Below, one piece after another: positions 8,894 to 17,427 of a DNA stretch of 64,000 nt. The first letter of the stretch is position 1; every line of letters begins with the position of its first letter. The notes beneath the pieces are model-generated. The model searched no databases and was not told the DNA's origin. It saw only the letters and a program-made list of their open reading frames with translations. A program made the translations under genes and the position numbers. The DNA comes from Halolamina salifodinae (GTDB taxonomy: Archaea > Halobacteriota > Halobacteria > Halobacteriales > Haloferacaceae): NCBI RefSeq assembly GCF_017874235.1, contig NZ_JAGGLC010000002.1, forward strand, positions 310,001-374,000, read 5' to 3'.

Positions 8894-9925
8894 CTACTCG
8901 TCCGCCGAATAGAGAGTGAACCCGTCCATCTGGTCTCGCGGCTCTTTGACGAACGTGTGCGTCCCCGTAATCCAGGCAGAGCCGGTGATCGTGGGGGTAG
9001 TCACCGTGATGCCGTTTTGCTCGGAGGCGTCGATGAGTCGGCCCTGAAACCGCGTTCCGATAATACTTTCGTAGGCGTACGGCTCCCCGACCGAGAGCTT
9101 CCCGGCCTCGTGTAGCAGTGCCATCTTCGCGCACGTGCCGGTCCCGCAGGGGGAGCGGTCCACCTGTCCGTTACCGAAGACCACGATACTCCGATCCGCG
9201 TCGTCGCCGGACTCGTAGATCTCCGTGATCGAGACCTGGGCCTGTTCATCCGTGAACGGATGCACGATGTCGAGTTCCTCGTTGATGGCCTCCCGAATGG
9301 CGAGCCCCCACTCGACGAACTGGGCCGTTCGGGCCGTCTCGAGGGAGCCCTCCAGCTGTTGACAGTCGACCATCGCGAAGAAGTTGCCAGCGTAGACAAC
9401 GTCGACCTCGAGCGGCGAGTCCAAAAACGGCACAGACACTGTCACCGTCTCGTAGACGAACGAGTCGACCATCTCGATGGTGACTGCTTCGACGCCGCCG
9501 TCGGCGTACTGTAGCTCTGCTTCGACGACGCCTGCCGGTGTTTCCACCTGTATCGTCTGGTCGGAGGAGAGCTGCCCCAACTTTACGAGCGCTGCGACGA
9601 CGCCGATGGTCCCGTGACCGCACATGTCCAGATACCCCTTGCTGTCCATGAAGAACACGCCGAGGGCAGCGTCGTCGGCGTGGGGTTCGACGAGAACAGC
9701 GCCGAACATGTTGTCGTGGCCGCGGGGCTCCTTCAGGAGGAGTTCCCGAACCCGGTCGTACCGGTCGGCAAAGGAGTCACGCTTGGCGCGGACGCTCTCG
9801 CCCTCCAGGGTCGAAGGGTCGAACCCGTCGAGGAGAATCCGAGTCGGTTCTCCCGCCGTGTGGGTATCGAGGGTGGTGAACGTCTCCTCGGTAGGCAGGG
9901 TTTCGAGGTTCACGTCCACCTTCAT
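8894..9925 (-). CDS. Proline racemase / 4-hydroxyproline epimerase family
   Basis: The start is ATG at 9925-9923 (MKVDVNLETL), giving 343 residues; this overlaps the upstream gene's stop by four bases. Both catalytic cysteines of the family are visible: Cys102 in MCGHG and Cys261 in SPCGTGT. Having Cys at both sites points to a racemase/epimerase and away from the trans-3-hydroxyproline dehydratase subfamily, which has Thr in place of one. It converts L-proline or trans-4-hydroxy-L-proline to the D-epimer in the cytoplasm. The adjacent NSS transporter and proline dehydrogenase support amino-acid catabolism. Which of the two substrates is used cannot be decided here. Confidence 0.87.
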   Translation of the reverse strand: MKVDVNLETLPTEETFTTLDTHTAGEPTRILLDGFDPSTLEGESVRAKRDSFADRYDRVRELLLKEPRGHDNMFGAVLVEPHADDAALGVFFMDSKGYLDMCGHGTIGVVAALVKLGQLSSDQTIQVETPAGVVEAELQYADGGVEAVTIEMVDSFVYETVTVSVPFLDSPLEVDVVYAGNFFAMVDCQQLEGSLETARTAQFVEWGLAIREAINEELDIVHPFTDEQAQVSITEIYESGDDADRSIVVFGNGQVDRSPCGTGTCAKMALLHEAGKLSVGEPYAYESIIGTRFQGRLIDASEQNGITVTTPTITGSAWITGTHTFVKEPRDQMDGFTLYSADE

Positions 9926-10254
9926 TCCTGGATCGTCTCCAGTCCCGCTATCTGCTCGTCGGACCAGTCGTAGTACGGTTCGTCGACCTCCCGGAGCGAG
10001 CGCACGCACTCGTTGTACCGCTCTCGCGCCTCAGGGGCGTACGGGTCGTTCGGGTTCGCTTCGATCCACTCCTCGAGTTCACGGAGCGCGCGCGGCGAGT
10101 AGCTGTCGACCTTCCCCTGACTGTCGAGTAGCTCCAGTTTCCGTTCCTCGGATCGGAGCGACCTGATGAGGATGGCGCTCGCGACGCCCGGCAGCAGGAT
10201 GATCGAAACGAACATCGTCGCCCACGCGACGGGTGAGAGTGCCATCTCAATCAC
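9922..10254 (-). CDS. Small one-TM protein paired with the NSS transporter
   Basis: A 110-residue protein if read from GTG at 10254, or 107 residues from ATG at 10245, which lies one base after the transporter stop. One N-terminal transmembrane helix (PVAWATMFVSIILLPGVASAI) is followed by a charged helical cytosolic tail rich in Glu and Arg with a DPYAPEARER segment. It is sandwiched with overlaps between the NSS symporter and the proline racemase genes. Some NSS transporters need a small membrane subunit (MetS with MetP), so a similar accessory role is plausible. No enzymatic motif is present. Confidence 0.72.
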   Translation of the reverse strand: MIEMALSPVAWATMFVSIILLPGVASAILIRSLRSEERKLELLDSQGKVDSYSPRALRELEEWIEANPNDPYAPEARERYNECVRSLREVDEPYYDWSDEQIAGLETIQE

Positions 10255-11710
10255 CCCCCTCCGACGCGGCGACCTGAGAACTGCGCACGTTCTCGATGAG
10301 ATACATCACGACGATACTGACAACGACGAGCGCCAGCATGACGCCGACACCCAATAGCATCAGGAACTGATTGTCCGTTCCGATACTCGTGATGACGCCG
10401 TACCCCAGAATGAACACGACGACTGCGGGGACGAGGTATTTGACGACGGGGTTCCACCATCGTCCCACGTACATGCCGGCGTTCCGATTGAGGTCGATGA
10501 CGCGGGCGCGTTCCGGGCCGATCTTCCATGCGACGAGCGCGATGATCGAAAGCGTCGCGAGCGGGAGACCGAAGCTCCCGAACATGAAGTCCATCTGGTC
10601 GAGGAACGACGTCGAGTACGCGCTTGGGAGCCCAAGCAGCCAGATCGATCCACAGACCGCGAGCACCGCGCCCGTTCGTGAGAGACGCGTTTCCTCGGCG
10701 ACAGTCGTCACGCCGACTTCAGTGATTCCGAGCCCGGAGGTGAACGTCGCGAAGAAAAACGAGACGAAAAAGACGATTGCCCATACCGCTCCGCCGGGCA
10801 GTGCCGGGAACACCTCTGCCAGCGAGATGAACAGCAGATTCGACCCCGCGGCCGGTTCGATTCCGAACGCGAAGACGATCGGGAACGTTGCGAACACCGC
10901 CAGCAGGCCGATGCTCGTGTTCCCGATGGCGGTGAACATCCCGCCACCCAACGGCACGTCGTCGTACCGATTCAGATAACTCCCGTACGTGAGTGCGATA
11001 CCCCACCCTAACCCCGTCGAGAAGAGGGCCTGGCTGAGTGCTGCGACCCACGTGCTCCCGCGAGTCAGGAACGACCACTCAGGAGTAAAGACGAACGCTA
11101 GCCCCTCCATCCCGCCCGGAAGGGTGATGCCACGAATCCCGACCGCGATAAGGGACAAGACGAGAAGCGGAATCATCCACTTGACCACGCGCTCGATCCC
11201 CCGGCGGATCCCGAAGACGAGGATTCCAGCGAGGCCGGCCATCGTCACCGTATGCATCCCGATGACGAGCGCTTGATTCGAGATGAACCCGCTCCAGAAC
11301 GCTTGCGCTTGGAACCCGGGTTGGGTGAACGTCATCAGGAACGAGTGGGCGGCGTAGTACAGCGACCACCCGATAATCGGCGCATAGTACGACATCAACG
11401 CCACGTTGACGAGGAGAACGACGAGTCCCAGCCCACGGAAACTTTTCCCCTCAAGAATCTCGTTGAACGCACCGATAACGCCCTTGTTGGTGTACCGCCC
11501 GAGCATCGTCTCAGCCATGAGGCCGGGAACGGCGATCACATACAACAGGAGAACGTACGCAACGAGGAACGCACCGCCACCGTTCTGCCCCGTGGTGAAC
11601 GGCATTCGCCAGATGTTACCGGCCCCGACCATGGCGCCGACCAGTGCCATGAGGAAGCCGAACCGAGTGCCCCATTCTTCTCTTGCTGTTCTCGTCTCTG
11701 AGTCTCCCAT
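10247..11710 (-). CDS. Sodium-dependent NSS-family amino-acid symporter
   Basis: The start is ATG at 11710 (MGDSETRTAREEW), giving 487 residues; a longer frame upstream lacks support. TM1 carries the neurotransmitter:sodium symporter signature GNIWRMPF followed by GGGAFLVAY. About eleven to twelve hydrophobic helices follow, with the unwound-helix type segments typical of LeuT-fold carriers. The substrate is inferred to be proline or hydroxyproline from its neighbours (racemase/epimerase downstream, proline dehydrogenase divergent upstream). It shares a 235-base divergent control region with proline dehydrogenase and overlaps the small partner gene by up to eight bases. Confidence 0.88.
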   Translation of the reverse strand: MGDSETRTAREEWGTRFGFLMALVGAMVGAGNIWRMPFTTGQNGGGAFLVAYVLLLYVIAVPGLMAETMLGRYTNKGVIGAFNEILEGKSFRGLGLVVLLVNVALMSYYAPIIGWSLYYAAHSFLMTFTQPGFQAQAFWSGFISNQALVIGMHTVTMAGLAGILVFGIRRGIERVVKWMIPLLVLSLIAVGIRGITLPGGMEGLAFVFTPEWSFLTRGSTWVAALSQALFSTGLGWGIALTYGSYLNRYDDVPLGGGMFTAIGNTSIGLLAVFATFPIVFAFGIEPAAGSNLLFISLAEVFPALPGGAVWAIVFFVSFFFATFTSGLGITEVGVTTVAEETRLSRTGAVLAVCGSIWLLGLPSAYSTSFLDQMDFMFGSFGLPLATLSIIALVAWKIGPERARVIDLNRNAGMYVGRWWNPVVKYLVPAVVVFILGYGVITSIGTDNQFLMLLGVGVMLALVVVSIVVMYLIENVRSSQVAASEGGD

Positions 11711-11739
11711 ATGGTCCACAAAAACGATGCGGAAGGGGG

Positions 11740-11747
11740 TAATTATA
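11740..11747 (-). promoter_or_regulatory. Putative TATA box of the NSS/racemase operon
   Basis: On the minus strand the sequence TATAATTA lies about 30-37 bases upstream of the transporter ATG. This is the spacing expected for a short-leader or leaderless haloarchaeal transcript. The region to 11945 is shared with the divergent proline dehydrogenase gene and is a likely target of the bat-type regulator. Confidence 0.45.
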
Positions 11748-11945
11748 TCCACCACCTATCATACGAGGCTGTTACAAACGGGACACGTTGCCTATATACC
11801 TCCATATCAGCGTCTATATGTCCGTTCGACTACTGGCGCTACTTTTCGGAACACGCGAGAAAAAACCGTCCAATTTCCAACTCAGTATTGGATGATACTT
11901 TGGTAGGTGATCTATTGAGGTGGCTCTGTATCGTCGTCGCAAAAG

Positions 11946-12782
11946 ATGATCCCGCCTATTGCGAGTCGGTTCGTTGCCGGTGAGTCAGCAAGCGAGGCGC
12001 TCGACCACGTTTCTGATCTCAACCAGGGCGGCATCGGCGGGATACTGAATCTGCTGGGTGAACATTACGAAACACGTGAGGCTGCGGAGGAAGACGTCAA
12101 ACAGTATCTCGCAGTTCTCGCCGAACTCGAAGCCACAGACCTCATTACGTCGGTCTCGGTCAAACCGTCACAGATCGGAATCGACGCCGGGGAAGACGTG
12201 TTCGTGGAGAACCTCGGTCGGATCATCGAAGCCGCCAACGACAGCGACGTGTTCGTGTGGGTCGATATGGAGGACCACACCACCACCGATGTCACGCTGG
12301 ATGCGTTCTCACGGTTCGCGTCTCGGTATGGGGGTGATGTTGGACTCTGTGTGCAGGCAAACCTCAAGCGGACGAGCAGCGACCTCGAGAGACTCGCCGA
12401 CGTTCCCGGAAAGGTACGGCTCGTCAAAGGGGCGTACGACGAGCCCGAGACTGTCGCGTATCAGGAGAAAGAACGGGTCAATCAGGCCTATCGAGAGAAT
12501 CTGGAATACATGTTCCAGACGTTCGATAGTGGGATCGCCGTCGGAAGTCACGACCCTGCGATGATCGACTACGCAAAAGCGCTTGGGGAAGCGCATCAGA
12601 CTGAGTTCGAAGTTCAGATGCTGATGGGGGTCCGGACCGACGCACAGTACGAGCTCGCGAAAGCGGGGTACGAAGTCAACCAGTACATCCCGTACGGCGA
12701 CAGATGGCTGTCCTACTTCTACCGCCGAATCCGGGAGCGCAAGGAGAACCTCCTGTTCGCGGCCCGCGCTATCTTGCCCTGA
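11946..12782 (+). CDS. Proline dehydrogenase
   Basis: A 278-residue monofunctional proline dehydrogenase with the FAD-binding TIM-barrel of the PutA family. Visible family segments include VSVKPSQIG near residue 60, VWVDMED near 100, RLVKGAYDEPE near 160, QMLMGVR near 225 and the C-terminal YGDRWLSYFYRRIRERKEN, whose paired arginines bind the substrate carboxylate. It oxidises L-proline to delta-1-pyrroline-5-carboxylate at the membrane or in the cytoplasm. It is transcribed divergently from the symporter-racemase operon. No P5C dehydrogenase gene lies beside it. Confidence 0.92.
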   Translation: MIPPIASRFVAGESASEALDHVSDLNQGGIGGILNLLGEHYETREAAEEDVKQYLAVLAELEATDLITSVSVKPSQIGIDAGEDVFVENLGRIIEAANDSDVFVWVDMEDHTTTDVTLDAFSRFASRYGGDVGLCVQANLKRTSSDLERLADVPGKVRLVKGAYDEPETVAYQEKERVNQAYRENLEYMFQTFDSGIAVGSHDPAMIDYAKALGEAHQTEFEVQMLMGVRTDAQYELAKAGYEVNQYIPYGDRWLSYFYRRIRERKENLLFAARAILP

Positions 12783-12927
12783 CACAGTCTGACAGGCACT
12801 GACGACAAACCCCGTTACAACGCCGAATAGGGGGACAGAAACGTCCTGCAGTCAGATTCTTCAACGCCTTACCCGTTCGCGAAGTGACGCAATCGCCTCC
12901 CGCTCCCTGCTTCGGAATCCCACTGAG

Positions 12928-12963
12928 CCGTTTTCACGGCTCGCTTCGCTCGCCGGAAAACGG
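12928..12963. terminator. Inverted repeat at the 3' end of tRNA-Arg(CCU)
   Basis: CCGTTTTC at 12928-12935 pairs with GAAAACGG at 12956-12963 across a GC-rich loop that itself holds GGCTCGC/GCGAGC-like complementarity. It abuts the tRNA 3' end (the tRNA is on the minus strand). It may serve as a transcript-end structure or 3' processing stem; this is a structural reading only. Confidence 0.4.
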
Positions 12964-13033
12964 GCGTGGTGGGATTCGAACCCACGATCGAGGAGTTAGG
13001 AACCCCTCGCCCTGTCCGCTAGGCCACACGCCC
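12961..13033 (-). tRNA. tRNA-Arg (anticodon CCU)
   Basis: A 73-nt cloverleaf on the minus strand. The acceptor 5' strand GGGCGTG pairs with CACGCCC. The anticodon stem AGGGG/CTCCT encloses the loop TTCCTAA with anticodon CCT, and the T-loop is GGTTCGAATCC. The discriminator base is G and CCA is not encoded. It reads AGG codons. Confidence 0.95.
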
Positions 13034-13078
13034 TACCCGCCGCTACTGGGTCGGGGGTCAAAAGAACCCGCTTCCGCG

Positions 13079-13357
13079 TTACTCGTTGGTCGCCGTCTCT
13101 TCCTCGTCTTCGACGCTCTCTGCGGTCGTCGAACTCTCCGAGGAGCCGCTGGCCTCCGCCTCCGGACCCTCTTTCATATCTTCGAGCTCCTGGTTCAGCT
13201 CTTGTCGGCCCTTCTGGAACTCACCCATCGCCTGCCCGGTCGAACGAGCCAGCTTCGGGATCTTGTTCGCGCCGAACAGGAGCACGAGCACGAGGAGGAT
13301 GATGATGAGCTCGGGACCCCCGGGAATCGGTACTTGGAGCGGCGCAATCTGGAACAT
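13079..13357 (-). CDS. tatA: TatA/E-type twin-arginine translocase subunit
   Basis: Read from ATG at 13357 it is 92 residues; an upstream in-frame start would add seven residues without a TatA-like N-terminus. The order is a short N-terminus, one TM helix (PELIIILLVLVLLFGANKIP) containing the FGxxK/P hinge, an amphipathic helix (KLARSTGQAMGEFQKGRQEL) and an acidic Ser/Glu-rich tail. This is the full TatA plan. It would form the translocation pore for folded twin-arginine substrates, the main secretion route in haloarchaea. tatC is not in the window. Confidence 0.9.
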   Translation of the reverse strand: MFQIAPLQVPIPGGPELIIILLVLVLLFGANKIPKLARSTGQAMGEFQKGRQELNQELEDMKEGPEAEASGSSESSTTAESVEDEEETATNE

Positions 13358-13450
13358 CTCTATGCGGATGTACCTCACTCCCGACTATAGGCCTTTTGGA
13401 TATCGGGACGACGGGGGAGTGCTTTTGGCGTCGACGCCCCACGCGGGGAT

Positions 13451-13945
13451 ATGGACGACTCCGCACCTGCCGTCGGCGATGCGGCCCCGCAGTTCACCGC
13501 CCCGGTCGCCGACGACGAGGGGATCACCTCGCGCTCACTCGACGCGTATTTCGACGGGACGCCGACCGTGCTGGCGTTCTACCCTGCCGCGTTCTCGAAC
13601 ACCTGTACCACCGAGTTCTGTACGTTCCGGGACCGACTCGGCCCGCTGGCGAGCGGCGAGGCGACGGTGCTGGGGATCAGTACCGACCTCCCGTGGGCGC
13701 TCGCCGAGTTCCGCGAGGCGGAGTCGCTGCCGTTCCCCCTCGTTTCCGACAACGTCGCCGCCATCGCCGCCGACTACGGCGTCCGGACGCAGTTCGAGCG
13801 CCTCGGCATCGACGGCACCGCCCAACGCTCGGTGTTCGTCGTCGACGCCGAGGGTCGGGTCACGTATCGCTGGCTGGCCGACGACTCCGGGCAGGAACCC
13901 GACTACGAGGCCGTCGAGGAGGCCGTGCGCGCGGCTGCCGACTAA
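13451..13945 (+). CDS. Peroxiredoxin (AhpC/TSA, BCP-like)
   Basis: A 164-residue thioredoxin-fold peroxidase. The peroxidatic cysteine lies in YPAAFSNTCTTEFCTFRD near residue 56, with a second cysteine five residues on, the BCP-like placement. Downstream is the expected SVFVVDAEGRVTYRW strand. It reduces hydrogen and organic peroxides in the cytoplasm using a thioredoxin-like donor. It stands between tatA (divergent) and an HD-domain gene on the same strand, with no clear shared pathway. Confidence 0.88.
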   Translation: MDDSAPAVGDAAPQFTAPVADDEGITSRSLDAYFDGTPTVLAFYPAAFSNTCTTEFCTFRDRLGPLASGEATVLGISTDLPWALAEFREAESLPFPLVSDNVAAIAADYGVRTQFERLGIDGTAQRSVFVVDAEGRVTYRWLADDSGQEPDYEAVEEAVRAAAD

Positions 13946-13987
13946 CGCCCCGACGCTCTTTTTCCGCTCGCCGCGCGAGGTACGGCT

Positions 13988-14788
13988 ATGGCCACCGACT
14001 CCGCCGGCTACGAGTACGATCCCGAGGCCAGCCACGCCTTCCCCGACGAACGTCTCAACCGCGTCCTCCCCGAACTGCTCGAGGACCCCGAACTCGTCGC
14101 GTATCTCGACGCCCAGAACGTCAATGCCGTCACCCGCAAGGGGTACAACGACCACGGGAGCAAACACATCGAGATCGTCCGGAACCGCGCGCTCAGGCTC
14201 TACGACCTTCTCAAAGCCGGCGACGTGGCGTTCAACGGCGCCAGCGATCAGGGCCTCGACGAGGCCGACGAACCCGTGATCATCGCGCTGGCGGCGACGC
14301 TCCACGACATCGGCCACATCGTCCACCGCGACGACCACGCCTACTACTCGATCCCGCTGGCGGCGGATTTCCTCGACCGATTCCTCGACCGGTTCTACGA
14401 GATCCCCGCGAAGGTGCGCGTGAAAGCCGAGGTGCTCCATGCGATACTCTGTCACCATACTCCGGAGACGCCGCTGACCCGGGAGGCGGGCGTGATCCGC
14501 GTCGCCGACGCGCTGGACATGGAGCACGGCCGCTCGCGCATCCCCTACGAGGAGGGCGGTCGCGGGATCAACACGCTGTCGAGTCAGGCGATCCGGCGGG
14601 TCAGCCTCGAACCTGGCGACGCGACGCCGGTGATGGTCGAGATCGAGATGATCAACGCCGCCGGCGTCTATCAGGTCGACAATCTCCTCAAGTCGAAGCT
14701 CCACGACTCGACCATCGAGGACGTGGTCCGTATCGTCGCCATCAACACCAAGAGCGACGACGACCTGGTCGAGCGAATCGAACTCTAA
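13988..14788 (+). CDS. HD-domain metal-dependent phosphohydrolase
   Basis: A 266-residue protein with the HD superfamily signature: an N-terminal His (KHIEIVRNRALRL) near residue 59, the HD pair in ATLHDIGHIVHRDDH near residues 108-120, further histidines in VLHAILCHHTPE and a final Asp in IRVADALDMEHG. These would bind a divalent metal pair and hydrolyse a phosphoester or nucleotide; the substrate is unknown. It follows the peroxiredoxin gene by 42 bases and may share its transcript. Confidence 0.85.
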   Translation: MATDSAGYEYDPEASHAFPDERLNRVLPELLEDPELVAYLDAQNVNAVTRKGYNDHGSKHIEIVRNRALRLYDLLKAGDVAFNGASDQGLDEADEPVIIALAATLHDIGHIVHRDDHAYYSIPLAADFLDRFLDRFYEIPAKVRVKAEVLHAILCHHTPETPLTREAGVIRVADALDMEHGRSRIPYEEGGRGINTLSSQAIRRVSLEPGDATPVMVEIEMINAAGVYQVDNLLKSKLHDSTIEDVVRIVAINTKSDDDLVERIEL

Positions 14789-14875
14789 AACCGGCGACGG
14801 CTGCCGCTCATCGGCGGAAATCCGCGCGGGGGATGGATTCTTTTTTGCCTCGCTGTCTCGTCGGACTGACCGATA

Positions 14876-16180
14876 GTGGCTCGCTTCGGAAACTCGGTCG
14901 CGCTGCTCCGGGATCGGGAGTTCCTCGCGCTGGCGGGGACCGCCTTCGCCCGGAGCCAGGCGTACTCGACCATCATCATCGCGCTCGCGCTCTACGCCGA
15001 CGCCTTCGGCACCTCCGGCTTCATCGAGGGGATGTGGGGCACGGCGTTCGCAGTCGTCCAACTGCTGATCGTGCTGCCGCTGGGGCGGAAGATCGACACC
15101 GGCAACGCCAAGCGCTGGCTGCTCGGGGGGCTGGTGGTCAACGTCTTCGTCTTCTTGGGCTACATGTTCGTCAGCAATTCTGTCGACGTGATCTTCGTCC
15201 GGATGCTGCAGGGCATCGGCGCGAGCATGCTCTGGATCACGGGGTCGACCGTCGTCGGGCAGATCTCCCCCGACGACGAGAGCGGGCGCTGGCTGGGATC
15301 CTACAACCAGGTCGCAGCGTTCTCCTCGCTCGCCGGCGACGTGGTGGGGGGCCTCCTGCTGACGATCTACGACCCGCTCCAGTCCCGCGTGGTGTTCGCG
15401 GTGCTCACGGCCGTGACCATCCTCGCGTTCGTCCTCGTCTACTCCAACCTCCGTGACAACCCCGGCGGCGGCGTCGACGACCCCGAGGCCCAGTCGGGCG
15501 TCGGCACGGTCAAGAAACTGCTCAAACTGCCGATACTGCGCTCGCTGGTGCTGTTCCGGCTGTCGTTCTCGGTCGGGAAGATGGCGGTGATCATCTTCCT
15601 CCCGATCCTCGCAAGCACCGAGTTCGGCATCGGCGCGTTCGCCATCGGCTGGATCCTCGCGGGCGGGAAGCTGACCAAGTCGCTGTTTCAGGGCTACGTC
15701 GGCGACCTGACCGACCGGATCGGCGACCGCGCGAAGTTCGTCGCCGCGGGCGCGCTGGTGTACGGCATCGGCATCGCGCTCATTCCGCTCTCCCTGCCGG
15801 CCGAGGAGATGGTGGGCCGGTTCTACCTCGGCTACTTCGGCCACGGGCAGGAACTGGGGGGTGGCTTCCTCGTCCTGTTCGGCGCCTATGCCGTGCTCGG
15901 GATCGGCGACTCGATCCGCCTGCCTGCGAGCATGGCGCTGTTCGTCGAGGAGGGGGAGAAGTACGACTCGGTCGCCAGCGCGATGTCGCTGCGCTCGATC
16001 TCCTGGAAGATCGGCCAGACCGCCGGCCCGCTCGGGGTCGGGCTGATAAAGGATTTCGTCGGAACGGTCGAGGCGTTCCTCACCGCTTCTGTGTTCGTCA
16101 TCTTCGCTACCGGGGTGTTCTGGCTCACCCACACGCTCTCGAAAGAGCCTGAGGGCGTCGACCCGTCTCTCGACGACTGA
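14876..16180 (+). CDS. MFS transporter
   Basis: A 434-residue membrane protein starting at GTG 14876. About twelve hydrophobic helices are split by a central acidic loop near residues 195-215 (GGGVDDPEAQSGVGTVKK). An MFS motif A-like loop (LPLGRKIDTGNAKRW) follows TM2 and a second (VGDLTDRIGDRAK) occurs in the second half. It is a drug/metabolite or sugar antiporter-type carrier by fold; the substrate is not evident. It is followed by a convergent gene after 20 bases. Confidence 0.88.
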   Translation: MARFGNSVALLRDREFLALAGTAFARSQAYSTIIIALALYADAFGTSGFIEGMWGTAFAVVQLLIVLPLGRKIDTGNAKRWLLGGLVVNVFVFLGYMFVSNSVDVIFVRMLQGIGASMLWITGSTVVGQISPDDESGRWLGSYNQVAAFSSLAGDVVGGLLLTIYDPLQSRVVFAVLTAVTILAFVLVYSNLRDNPGGGVDDPEAQSGVGTVKKLLKLPILRSLVLFRLSFSVGKMAVIIFLPILASTEFGIGAFAIGWILAGGKLTKSLFQGYVGDLTDRIGDRAKFVAAGALVYGIGIALIPLSLPAEEMVGRFYLGYFGHGQELGGGFLVLFGAYAVLGIGDSIRLPASMALFVEEGEKYDSVASAMSLRSISWKIGQTAGPLGVGLIKDFVGTVEAFLTASVFVIFATGVFWLTHTLSKEPEGVDPSLDD

Positions 16181-16200
16181 CACTCGGGTCCCCCGACCGC

Positions 16201-16704
16201 TCAGTCCTCCAGCGCCTCGACCTCGAACGAGTCGCGCTCGGCCGCGAGTCGGAACGTCGGCACTGTGCGATACTCAACCTCGACGACGTTCTTCCGGCGC
16301 AGGCTCCCCAGCGCGTCCCGAACCTCCTCGACGTCGGGGTCGATATCGAACTCGGCTCGGAGCTTCTGGAGCACGCTCACGACGCTCTCGGAGCGCTCCT
16401 CGGGGCCCGCGAGCACCTCGAGCACCTGCGCGTGGAGTTCGAGCACCCGAATCAGTTCCGGGACGCCCTCGGTGTCCTCGGCGGGGACGCTCGGTTCGAC
16501 ATCGACGAGGTCGACGCCCTCCTCAGTCGCGCGGATCAGGCTGTCGTCGTCGCGGTAGTAGTAGTCGCTCAGTTCGTCCTCGAGATACTGGTGGACCTCG
16601 CTGCCGGACTCCATCCCCCAGCGGTCCTGTAGCTCCTTGTTCTTGGTCGGCTGGAGGGTGACGATGTCGGCGAGGCGCTCTTTCGCCTCGTCGCTCAGAC
16701 TCAT
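16201..16704 (-). CDS. Haloarchaeal conserved protein, DUF5797-like (putative winged helix)
   Basis: A 167-residue acidic protein beginning MSLSDEAKERLADIVTLQPT. The first 80 residues read like a winged helix (KNKELQDRWGMESGSEVHQYL ... YYRDDDSLIRATEEG), and the C-terminal part (VRDALGSLRRKNVVEVEYRT) looks like a second one. The start matches what I recall of the haloarchaeal DUF5797 family; that assignment is from memory and not checked. A DNA-binding regulatory role is possible. It is convergent with the MFS gene. Confidence 0.72.
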   Translation of the reverse strand: MSLSDEAKERLADIVTLQPTKNKELQDRWGMESGSEVHQYLEDELSDYYYRDDDSLIRATEEGVDLVDVEPSVPAEDTEGVPELIRVLELHAQVLEVLAGPEERSESVVSVLQKLRAEFDIDPDVEEVRDALGSLRRKNVVEVEYRTVPTFRLAAERDSFEVEALED

Positions 16705-16797
16705 TGGGCGTGGCTGGGGCGTCGGTGCGTATGGCTATTCCGGTCGCGGCGCAGCGGAACCGCGCCAGATAAACCTCCCTCCCGACTACCCGTCCCC

Positions 16798-17427
16798 GTG
16801 CAACACGTCACCGACCGGGTGTCGAACCCCTTCGGCATGACGCCGCCCTATGGGCGGTTCGTCCCGGGCTACGGCGACGCCAACGCCGATTTCCACGTCG
16901 TCGGCGACCACCCCGGCGTCCACGGCGGCGCCGAGACGGGCGTCCCGTTCACCGGCACCGACGCTGCCGAACGGCTCCAGCGCGCGCTCCGGGACGCCGG
17001 CCTGCTCCAGACCGTCGGCGACGACCCCGAGGTGGACCGGACGTTCCTCTCGTACCTCAACATGTGCGTCGCCGAGGACCGACGGAGCGACGCCGACTAC
17101 GTCGAGATGGAGCGCTTCTTCGACGCCGAACTGCGGGCCATCGCGGCCCATGTGCTCCTCCCCGTCGGCGAGCGCGCGACGCGGCACGTCCTCGAGACGT
17201 ACACCGCCCAAGCCTACCGGACCGAGATCGACATGGATCAGCTCCACGGGGAGGAGCTACTCGGCAGCGGTTGGCTCGTCCTCCCGATCAAGGACCCCGC
17301 TGAGTGGGACACGGACGACGACGAACGACTCGTCGAGTCGCTCCTCGAACTCCAGTCGACGGATTTCCGCAGAGAAACGGACCTCGGGCGGTTCACGCCG
17401 GGCGGCGAGTCCTATCACGTCCGCTGA
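16798..17427 (+). CDS. Uracil-DNA glycosylase superfamily protein
   Basis: A 209-residue protein read from GTG at 16798. Near residue 30 it has HVVGDHPGVHGGAETGVPF, which parallels motif 1 of family 4/5 uracil-DNA glycosylases (GExPG-x(n)-G-x-PF) and is followed by TGTDAAERLQRALRDAGL. Motif 2 would lie near VLLPVGERATRHVL. The canonical GE(A/R)PG is altered to GDHPG and the four Fe-S cysteines of family 4 are not seen, so it may be a divergent glycosylase or a nucleic-acid-binding relative. Confidence 0.75.
   Translation: MQHVTDRVSNPFGMTPPYGRFVPGYGDANADFHVVGDHPGVHGGAETGVPFTGTDAAERLQRALRDAGLLQTVGDDPEVDRTFLSYLNMCVAEDRRSDADYVEMERFFDAELRAIAAHVLLPVGERATRHVLETYTAQAYRTEIDMDQLHGEELLGSGWLVLPIKDPAEWDTDDDERLVESLLELQSTDFRRETDLGRFTPGGESYHVR

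Noticed and set aside
13535..16183. Very long minus-strand open frame (882 residues) opposite the peroxiredoxin, HD and MFS genes
   Set aside because: Shadow of three well-supported plus-strand genes; its composition (His/Arg/Asp-rich without domains) is typical of antisense frames in GC-rich DNA.
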